From Mesobacillus sp. S13 (GTDB lineage Bacteria; Bacillota; Bacilli; Bacillales; Cytobacillaceae): 64,000 nt of DNA. Below, piece after piece: positions 58,067 to 64,000 of the stretch; within the stretch, counting starts at the first letter, position 1; each line of letters opens with the position of its first letter. The notes under the pieces are model-generated. The model made no database searches, had not been told where the DNA came from, and saw only the letters and a list, made by a program, of their open reading frames with translations. The translations under genes and the position numbers were made by a program. The stretch spans positions 166,001-230,000 of the forward strand of contig NZ_CP084622.1 of the NCBI RefSeq assembly GCF_020422885.1, given 5' to 3'.

Positions 58067-58651
58067 TTACCTTCTATAAATGGCAGCACCGATTAGAAAA
58101 CCAGCAAGCATGCCGAAAATATGGGCGGTAATATTGATGTTTGATTGGACGAACGTCATGATCACGGCGATGATGGCAATCGTCATGATTGTCTGGGAGT
58201 TTTCACGTGACAACATGGCTTTCCGGAACATTATGATAGAAATATAGAAACCAAACAGGCCGAAGATGGCCCCGCTCGAGCCTACATGTGTGTATGTCAA
58301 CGGTTCGAGGATCAAGGTAGCGACGTTTGCAGCGATGCCCGTCACGAGGTAAATCAGAATGAATTTCGTTTTGCCAAGCATCTGCTCGAGTGCCGGGCCG
58401 AATAAGACGAGTGAAAAGCTGTTGAACAGCATATGTGCAAAACCGGCATGCATGAAGATCGGTGTGAATAGTCGCCAGTACTCTCCATTCACAACATACA
58501 AATTCACACCGGCTAAAAGTCCAAACAGGTATTTGCTTGGAAAGATTGGCAATGCCGTCAGCAAGTATAATAAGATATGGATGGTTATGATGATAGAAAT
58601 TACCGGGTAAAACCTAATGAAGTCGCGCAAGCTTTCGGTTCTTGTAAACAT
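58067..58651 (-). CDS. Rhomboid-family intramembrane serine protease
   Basis: About 194 aa with six membrane segments. The catalytic Ser is in GSSGAIFG and the His in NITAHIFGMLAGFLIGA, with the HxxxN motif HMLFNSFSLVLFG. It corresponds to B. subtilis YdcA by size and position before acpS. The start at 58726 was rejected; GAGGAGG lies 5 nt before the ATG at 58651. Substrates unknown. Confidence 0.9.
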   Translation of the reverse strand: MFTRTESLRDFIRFYPVISIIITIHILLYLLTALPIFPSKYLFGLLAGVNLYVVNGEYWRLFTPIFMHAGFAHMLFNSFSLVLFGPALEQMLGKTKFILIYLVTGIAANVATLILEPLTYTHVGSSGAIFGLFGFYISIIMFRKAMLSRENSQTIMTIAIIAVIMTFVQSNINITAHIFGMLAGFLIGAAIYRR

Positions 58652-58820
58652 GGAAACCTCCTCGGTCCTCATTATCGCGAGGCTTGGATATTTGTGAATT
58701 AGGTGTGATGAAAAATCTCTTTTCAAATAAAGGTCCTAATTTAAAGGATAGCCTTAACCGGCAAAAGTTGTACACTATTTTGTATGCTGCATGAAGCTTT
58801 TTTAGAAGGGAGCTGGAAAA

Positions 58821-59174
58821 ATGATCATCGGAACAGGAATCGATATCGTGGAAATCGACCGGATCCGCAAGCTGGTAGAATCGCAGCCGCGTTTTCCGGA
58901 GCGAGTTTTAACAGAAAAGGAAAGGGAAGTTTACCGACAATATAATGAGCGGAGAGGAATTGAATTCCTTGCAGGGCGCTGGGCGGCGAAGGAGGCTTTT
59001 TCAAAAGCGAAGGGGACTGGCATCGGCAAGGAATTGTCCTTCGTGGATATCGAAGTCGAAAACGACCCGCATGGGCGGCCAATCGTCACGAAGCCTTATA
59101 TGGAGGGAGTCCACCTATCTATTTCACACAGTGAGCAATACGCTATCGCGCAGGTGGTTATCGAAAAAATTTAA
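58821..59174 (+). CDS. acpS: Holo-[acyl-carrier-protein] synthase
   Basis: 117 aa, the usual size. Motifs GTGIDIVEIDRI (Mg-binding Asp) and RWAAKEAFSKAKGTG (Glu and Lys) define the AcpS-type phosphopantetheinyl transferase. It transfers 4-phosphopantetheine from CoA to ACP for fatty-acid synthesis. AAGGGAGCTGG precedes the ATG. Divergent from the rhomboid gene. Confidence 0.96.
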   Translation: MIIGTGIDIVEIDRIRKLVESQPRFPERVLTEKEREVYRQYNERRGIEFLAGRWAAKEAFSKAKGTGIGKELSFVDIEVENDPHGRPIVTKPYMEGVHLSISHSEQYAIAQVVIEKI

Positions 59175-59194
59175 AATGCTTGTCAATCCCAGGG

Positions 59195-59223
59195 GCATAT
59201 TCGCCCAGGTTGTCTCATATATT
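59195..59223 (+). promoter_or_regulatory. Putative sigma-E promoter of ydcC
   Basis: GCATATT (59195-59201), 14-bp spacer, CATATATT (59216-59223). This matches the sigma-E pattern KMATATT-N14/15-CATANNNT. ydcC is mother-cell expressed in B. subtilis. TTGTCTC / GAGACAA (59209-59244) also forms a loose hairpin over it. Confidence 0.65.
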
Positions 59224-59365
59224 CATAATGCAGTAAGGGAGACAAGGCTAGGGCGGCGAGAACATGGCTGCACGAAGACTACTCAAGCAATTTTGCAGCC
59301 AGTGTCTTATTCCTGTCCTTTCTTTCCCTTTACACGTTTAAATGAGACTAAAAGGGGTTGGAAGA

Positions 59366-60379
59366 ATGAAGAAAAGGTTATTGTTGCTTCTCGCCGGGCT
59401 CATGGTTGTTTTTGCTCTGGCTGCCTGCGGTACGAAATCACAGGAATCTGTGGTTAAGGAGTTGGATGGAACGCTCGAGGACCTGAAGAGTTACAAGGCT
59501 AAGGCAAAGATGACATTGCAGATGGGTACGGAGCCGCAAGTGTACGATGTGGAGATTTGGCATAAAGATCCGTCATTTTACCGTGTGAACCTGAAGAATG
59601 CCCAGAAGGACCAGAGCCAGATGATCCTCAGGAATGAGGAAGGAGTTTTTGTTCTGACACCAGCGTTGAACAAGAGCTTCCGTTTCCAGAGCGAATGGCC
59701 GAAAAACAGCAGTCAGGCGTACCTTTACGAATCTTTAATCATGGATATTCTCGAGGATAAGCAAGCGAAGTTCTCGGCGACAAAGGAACATTATGTGTTC
59801 GAAACAAAAACAAGATACCAAAACAATAAGATGCTTCCGATCCAGGAAATCAAGCTGAACAAAAAGAACCTGGCACCAGTCAGCGTCAAGGTGATGGACC
59901 CTGACCGGAATTCATTGGTTACGGTTGAGTTCTCAGACGTGAAATTCGACGCAAGCTTTGACAAGGATGCGTTTGATATGAAGAAAAACATGACAGGTGC
60001 ACAGCTTGAGGTACCTGTAATGGCAAATGCGGAAGACAACGAATTCACCGTGAAATATCCAGTTGCAGAAATTCCAGGCGTGACTTTGATTGATGAAAAA
60101 GAGATCACGACCGAGAATGGTAAGCGCGTGGTGCTCACATATGACGGCGAAAAATCATTCACGCTGATCCAGGAAAAAGCAGATGCGATGCCTGCAATGT
60201 CCTCTGCGATCAACATGACTGGAAAACCTGTCGACCTCGGATTCACAATCGGAGCCATGAACGAAACCTCCGTTTCGTGGACACACCTCGGTGTCGATTA
60301 TATGCTGGCTTCAACAGACCTATCACCAGAAGAATTGGAAATGGTCGCAAAGTCAGTACTGGCTGATATGGAAAAATAA
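59366..60379 (+). CDS. ydcC: Sporulation lipoprotein YdcC (LolA-like)
   Basis: About 337 aa. Lipoprotein signal with lipobox LAAC (KKRLLLLLAGLMVVFALAAC), then an outer-membrane-lipoprotein-carrier-like fold (YKAKAKMTLQMGTEPQVYDVEIWHKDPSFYRV, MILRNEEGVFVLTPALNKSFRFQSEWP). The function in the Gram-positive spore is unknown. AAGGGGTTGGAAG serves the ATG at 59366. It lies between acpS and alr as in B. subtilis, behind a sigma-E-like promoter. Confidence 0.9.
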   Translation: MKKRLLLLLAGLMVVFALAACGTKSQESVVKELDGTLEDLKSYKAKAKMTLQMGTEPQVYDVEIWHKDPSFYRVNLKNAQKDQSQMILRNEEGVFVLTPALNKSFRFQSEWPKNSSQAYLYESLIMDILEDKQAKFSATKEHYVFETKTRYQNNKMLPIQEIKLNKKNLAPVSVKVMDPDRNSLVTVEFSDVKFDASFDKDAFDMKKNMTGAQLEVPVMANAEDNEFTVKYPVAEIPGVTLIDEKEITTENGKRVVLTYDGEKSFTLIQEKADAMPAMSSAINMTGKPVDLGFTIGAMNETSVSWTHLGVDYMLASTDLSPEELEMVAKSVLADMEK

Positions 60380-60387
60380 TACCTTAA

Positions 60388-60424
60388 AGGCAGGCTCAGT
60401 GTAACCTGGGCCTGTTTTTTTATG
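60388..60424 (+). terminator. Terminator of ydcC
   Basis: CAGGC-TCAG / CTGG-GCCTG followed by TTTTTTTATG. Confidence 0.85.
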
Positions 60425-60655
60425 GGTAAGGAATAAAACTATAATGCGGCTTTTTAAGGGGAAAAATCTGATTTTAAGGAATATCAATATATATTTTTTT
60501 GCGGAATAAACAACTTTACCGGCCCAAACTGCGTTTCCGGCCACGTACTTTCTGCTCCAAAGCCCCGTATATATTATCCATTTGACATTGAGTTCTTTCG
60601 GTTTGATAATAAAACAATAAAAAATAATGTTCGGATTGAAGGAAGTGGAGTTTCG

Positions 60656-61813
60656 GTGGAGGAGCAAGGATTTTTTTACCGTGATACATGGGCAGAAGTG
60701 GACCTGGATCACATTAGGGCAAATGTGGAGGGAATCAGGGACCATTTACCTGAAAACGTTGAATTTATTGCCGTCGTGAAGGCCAATGCGTACGGACATG
60801 GGGATTCACAGGTGGCCGAGGCGGCATTGGAGGCAGGTGCATCCATGCTTGCTGTCGCGTTCATGGATGAGGCACTCGCGCTCAGGAAGAAGGGGGTCAC
60901 CGCACCGATCCTCGTACTGGGTGCCAGCCGGCCAGAGGATGTAAATATTGCATCTGAGGAAGGGATCATCCTTACAGTTTTCCAGGAGGATTGGCTGGGA
61001 AAAGCACGTGAAGTACTTAAAGCAGATGCCAGCTTGTCTCTTCATATAAAAATAGACACAGGAATGGGACGGATTGGAATCCGTTCCGTAAAAGAATTGA
61101 AGTCTGCGGAAAAATTGATCGAAGATGATAAAAGACTCCAGCTGCATGGCATCTATACGCATTTTGCTACGGCGGATGAATTGGATGACACGTATTTTAA
61201 CAAACAGCTTGCTTTGTTCCGGGAAATGCTTGGGGCATTGGAAACGCAGCCGCCGATCGTCCATAGCAGCAATAGTGCCGCTGCTCTGATGCACGCGGAT
61301 GCCCGCTTCAATGCGGTAAGAGTCGGAATTGCGATGTACGGGCTGGCTCCGTCAATGGAGATTGCGCCAGAATTGCCTGTCGAGCTGCATGAGGCGTTCA
61401 CGCTGCATTCCAGGCTCGTTCATGTAAAGAAGCTTGAAAAAGGTGAGAAGGTCAGTTACGGCGCGACCTATGAAGCGCCTGAAGAAATTTGGGTAGGGAC
61501 ACTTCCGATTGGGTATGCTGATGGATGGATAAGAAGACTGCAGGGCCAGGAAGTACTGGTCGATGGCAAAAGGTCACCGATCATCGGTCGGATCTGCATG
61601 GATCAATGCATGGTAAAGCTTCCGTACGAGGTCCCTGTAGGAACGATCGCTACCTTGATCGGCAGCCAGGAACAAGAGTCAATCTCCATCAATGAGATTG
61701 CCAGCAAGCTAGAAACGATCAACTATGAAGTCCCTTGCATCATCTCCTCAAGGGTGCCAAGATTGTACAGACAAAATGGAAAAGTGGTCGATTTGAACAA
61801 TTCACTGTTATAA
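60656..61813 (+). CDS. alr: Alanine racemase
   Basis: 385 aa, PLP-dependent. The PLP Lys K42 is in [11 protein letters not shown]; the catalytic Tyr lies in VSYGATYEA. Residues [17 protein letters not shown] match the family start. It makes D-Ala for Ddl (49.1 kb) and for spore alanine balance. The start is GTG with GGAAGTGGAG upstream. Confidence 0.95.
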   Translation: MEEQGFFYRDTWAEVDLDHIRANVEGIRDHLPENVEFIAVVKANAYGHGDSQVAEAALEAGASMLAVAFMDEALALRKKGVTAPILVLGASRPEDVNIASEEGIILTVFQEDWLGKAREVLKADASLSLHIKIDTGMGRIGIRSVKELKSAEKLIEDDKRLQLHGIYTHFATADELDDTYFNKQLALFREMLGALETQPPIVHSSNSAAALMHADARFNAVRVGIAMYGLAPSMEIAPELPVELHEAFTLHSRLVHVKKLEKGEKVSYGATYEAPEEIWVGTLPIGYADGWIRRLQGQEVLVDGKRSPIIGRICMDQCMVKLPYEVPVGTIATLIGSQEQESISINEIASKLETINYEVPCIISSRVPRLYRQNGKVVDLNNSLL

Positions 61814-61912
61814 AACACATCCATTAATTAACAAACCTGTGCAATCCCGCTAATACCATGCATAAAATACTAAATTTTTGGCGGATAATACAGAAGAATT
61901 GCTGATTTACCT

Positions 61913-61940
61913 TTGCATCTGGCATAAATAGTGATAATAT
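61913..61940 (+). promoter_or_regulatory. Putative promoter of ndoAI-ndoA
   Basis: TTGCAT (61913-61918), 16-bp spacer, TAATAT (61935-61940). Confidence 0.5.
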
Positions 61941-62006
61941 TAGTAATGGTAGAGAGATAACGAACTTAATAATGGTATGTAGTGATGATGGTGGAGGTGT
62001 ATGTTT

Positions 62007-62288
62007 GTGTCTGAATCCAGCGCAACAACTGAGATTTTGGTAAAGTTACCGCAGCATCTTTTAAGTGAACTAGATGGATTTGTTAAGCAAGAGAACGTAA
62101 ACCGCAGCGAATTTATTTATCAGGCAACAAAAATGTTTTTGCGTGAGAAGAAAAAGAGACAAATTCGTGAATCCATGAGACGTGGCTATATGGAAATGGC
62201 CAAGATTAATCTGACCATTGCATCTGAAGCATTTCAAGCAGAATACGAGGCAGAACACACAGTTGAACGTCTAGTCAGCGGAGGATAA
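62007..62288 (+). CDS. ndoAI: Antitoxin EndoAI (MazE-like)
   Basis: 93 aa. Ribbon-helix-helix N-terminus ([43 protein letters not shown]) then a toxin-binding tail. It neutralises EndoA and likely represses its own promoter. The GTG at 62007 has GGAGGTG at the right distance; the ATG two codons earlier is too near. It is followed 4 bp later by ndoA. Confidence 0.94.
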   Translation: MSESSATTEILVKLPQHLLSELDGFVKQENVNRSEFIYQATKMFLREKKKRQIRESMRRGYMEMAKINLTIASEAFQAEYEAEHTVERLVSGG

Positions 62289-62292
62289 TCCT

Positions 62293-62643
62293 TTGATTGT
62301 CAAACGTGGTGACGTCTATTTTGCGGACCTATCCCCAGTTGTTGGTTCAGAACAAGGCGGAGTTCGCCCTGTCCTGGTCATCCAAAACGACATCGGGAAT
62401 CGGTTTAGTCCCACAGTCATTATCGCAGCGATCACAGCACAGATCCAAAAAGCCAAGCTTCCCACTCATGTAGAAATAGATGCGAAGCGGTACGGTTTTG
62501 AACGAGACTCGGTCATCTTATTGGAGCAAATACGCACAATCGACAAACAGCGCCTAACCGATAAAATTACCCATCTCGATGACGAAATGATGGAAAAAGT
62601 GGATGAAGCCCTTCAGGTAAGTTTAGGTCTTATCGAATTTTGA
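62293..62643 (+). CDS. ndoA: Toxin endoribonuclease EndoA (MazF-like)
   Basis: 116 aa, the exact B. subtilis EndoA length. [29 protein letters not shown] is the MazF hallmark; Thr/Arg catalytic residues lie around [11 protein letters not shown]. In B. subtilis it cuts at U^ACAU in single-stranded RNA. Start TTG after GGATAATCC, a weak ribosome site, which suits translational coupling to the antitoxin. Confidence 0.95.
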   Translation: MIVKRGDVYFADLSPVVGSEQGGVRPVLVIQNDIGNRFSPTVIIAAITAQIQKAKLPTHVEIDAKRYGFERDSVILLEQIRTIDKQRLTDKITHLDDEMMEKVDEALQVSLGLIEF

Positions 62644-62645
62644 TT

Positions 62646-62682
62646 TAAAGCACGCTCTTAAAACAGAGCGTTTTTTTGTAAC
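62646..62682 (+). terminator. Terminator of ndoAI-ndoA
   Basis: CGCTCT-TAAAAC-AGAGCG followed by TTTTTTTG. Confidence 0.88.
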
Positions 62683-62814
62683 CGAACACCTGGCCTGCCA
62701 GCAGGCCTTATACATAACCCAAAAATAAAAATCGGATGTTTTCCTGTGTGAGAGGCAAGCTTATGGGCTTGTCTCTTTTTTATTGGGGAGAAGGTCGGAA
62801 AAGTAGGCTGGGGT

Positions 62815-63035
62815 TATGACAGGTTTGATGAGAATAGCGGAAAAGCTGTCAGGAGAGGGTCCAAGTACGGACAGGTTTGGGTAGAAACCAGGAAAAGCTG
62901 TCAAAAGAAGGCCTAACTTAAGACAGGTTTGATGAGAAAAGAAGTAAAGTTGTCAGAAGTAGCTCCAAGTTCAGACAGGTTTGGGTGGAAACTAAGTAAA
63001 GCTGTAAGAATCCAGTTCAAGTTCGGACGGTTTTT
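62815..63035 (+). repeat. Tandem array H, exact 52-bp period, 5 copies (same family as array C)
   Basis: GACAG/GACGG starts at 62818, 62870, 62922, 62974 and 63026; all intervals are exactly 52 bp. CTGTC (or a variant) follows at +28 in each unit (62846, 62898, 62950, 63002), the same geometry as array C 46 kb away. Filler differs (GGTTTGATGAGAA...). It lies between the ndoA terminator and rsbR. A 73-codon ORF through it is an artefact. Confidence 0.93.
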
Positions 63036-63348
63036 CAAAGGAAAACAAAAAAAGCGGTCCCCCAAAACCCCAATCAGCCTGGTAAATCAAAGAGATTCTA
63101 CTAATCCTGACAAAAATTTATCTCACAGAAAATTGAATTCAGCAAATTAAGGGATAATAACTACAATGCAATAAACGCAGAATTCTGTCGATAAGTTGAT
63201 TTTATTTGACGAAAGAAAACTGTTATCATTTAATGGAGATATATTATCAGGAAATTTATGAATATTTATTTACAGTTTTAAAATTGGTTTACATTTGGAC
63301 GGATGAGGGTAATGTAAAATTTTGTTGTGATAGAATGGGGAGGATGGA
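63036..63348. other. Intergenic region upstream of rsbR
   Basis: AT-rich, no further array units. The rsbR promoter should be here; no confident boxes were found. GGGGAGG lies 5 nt before the rsbR ATG. Confidence 0.45.
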
Positions 63349-64000
63349 ATGAATAAAACTATATCGAATTATATTCAGGCTCATAAACAGGATATCCTGG
63401 ATCAATGGATTGATAGAACGAAGGAAGAAGCAGATGAACGGGTTGTCCGCGTTGTATCAGATCGGGTTTTCCAATCTGCGAGTAAGGAATTCATTGACCT
63501 GATCATCTCGAATTTCAAGGGCACGAGCGAAGAGTATAAAGAAAGGCTGACGGATTTTGCCGAAAAGGTTGTCAGGCTTGGCTGGCCGTTGACGTTTGTC
63601 ACAAAAGGTCTTCACACCTTTAATTTGATCGTTTTTGAAGGAATGCAAAAGGAAGGGATTGTGACGACGGAGAACCAGATGGAAATCGTTTATGAGTTTG
63701 ATCGCTGGGCAACGCCGATGAACAATGAAATCGTCAGCGTGTATTCATCCACCTGGGAAAGAACCGTTTCCCTTCAGAAAATTGCCTTGCAAGAGCTTTC
63801 GGCACCACTCATCCCTGTATTTGACGGAATTACAGTGATGCCGTTAGTCGGTACAATTGATACGGAGCGGGCAAAGCAAATCATGGAAAACCTGCTGAAA
63901 GGTGCGGTAAAACACCGTTCCGAGGTAGTTCTGATAGATATTACCGGTGTACCTGTTGTGGATACAATGGTTGCCCATCATATTATCCAGGCGGCGGATG
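63349..64000 (+). CDS. rsbR: Stressosome protein RsbR (cut by window edge)
   Basis: The first 217 residues are in the window. A non-haem globin-like N-terminal domain (about 1-140) is followed by a linker and a STAS domain (PLIPVFDGITVMPLVGTIDTERA). The two phosphorylation Thr sites corresponding to B. subtilis T171 and T205 appear to be T172 (GTIDT) and T206 (VPVVDT). It starts the rsbR-rsbS-rsbT...sigB cluster that follows ndoA in Bacillus; only rsbR is visible. Confidence 0.94.
   Translation, partial: MNKTISNYIQAHKQDILDQWIDRTKEEADERVVRVVSDRVFQSASKEFIDLIISNFKGTSEEYKERLTDFAEKVVRLGWPLTFVTKGLHTFNLIVFEGMQKEGIVTTENQMEIVYEFDRWATPMNNEIVSVYSSTWERTVSLQKIALQELSAPLIPVFDGITVMPLVGTIDTERAKQIMENLLKGAVKHRSEVVLIDITGVPVVDTMVAHHIIQAAD

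Noticed and set aside
62929..63150. 73-aa plus-strand ORF
   Set aside because: It starts inside array H and its composition follows the repeat; no credible ribosome site.

Overview
The window reads as a chromosomal segment of a low-to-mid-GC, endospore-forming Bacillaceae bacterium. Evidence: Bacillus-type 16S/23S/5S rRNA, sporulation and germination genes (cwlD, gerD, kbaA, pdaB, ydcC, a Spo0E-like protein), sigma-W and sigma-B network genes, and a Bacillus glmS ribozyme. A genus such as Mesobacillus is plausible but I could not verify it. I see no prophage, insertion sequence, cas gene or recognisable defence island.

Layout. 1-4.3 kb: the start of a QueA-like gene, an SDR oxidoreductase, an acidic hypothetical protein, and an intracellular nuclease/subtilisin pair. 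4.5-9.7 kb: the conserved ybaK-cwlD-salA-gerD-kbaA-pdaB block. 9.7-16.2 kb: a full rrn operon with two tandem promoters, then ten tRNA genes (Asn-Thr-Glu-Val-Thr-Tyr-Gln-Lys-Gly-Ala). 16.9-25.7 kb: rocF, a small Spo0E-like gene, sigW-rsiW, cdaA-cdaR-glmM (c-di-AMP synthesis and amino-sugar supply) and ribozyme-controlled glmS. 26-48.5 kb: an accessory stretch holding a NERD protein, a secreted M14 peptidase, a cold-shock protein, an orphan histidine kinase, an mtnK/aldolase pair, a mechanosensitive-type channel, DedA, TSUP, GNAT/RodA, a B12-riboswitch btuFCD-cbiZ operon, MFS, SulP and UspA. 49-64 kb: ddl-murF, an esterase, cshA, uvsE, ydbS-ydbT, rhomboid, acpS, ydcC, alr, ndoAI-ndoA, and rsbR running off the end. 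The two conserved blocks match B. subtilis gene order, but there they lie hundreds of kb apart; here about 23 kb separates them.

Functional links. cdaA/cdaR/glmM/glmS, murF, ddl, alr and the RodA-like protein all serve peptidoglycan supply. gerD, cwlD, pdaB and ydcC serve spore formation and germination. Good matches to a sigma-G promoter (gerD) and a sigma-E promoter (ydcC) agree with this.

The most unusual signal is in the gaps. Eight intergenic tandem arrays belong to several unrelated sequence families but use only two unit lengths: about 20-21 bp (three arrays) and 51-52 bp (five arrays). Spacing is nearly invariant, every array lies outside genes and most sit just beyond a terminator. 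One 52-bp family, present at two loci 46 kb apart, is an alternating inverted array. The 51-bp family, also at two loci, carries a small palindrome with one apparent compensatory change. I know of no described element class that matches.
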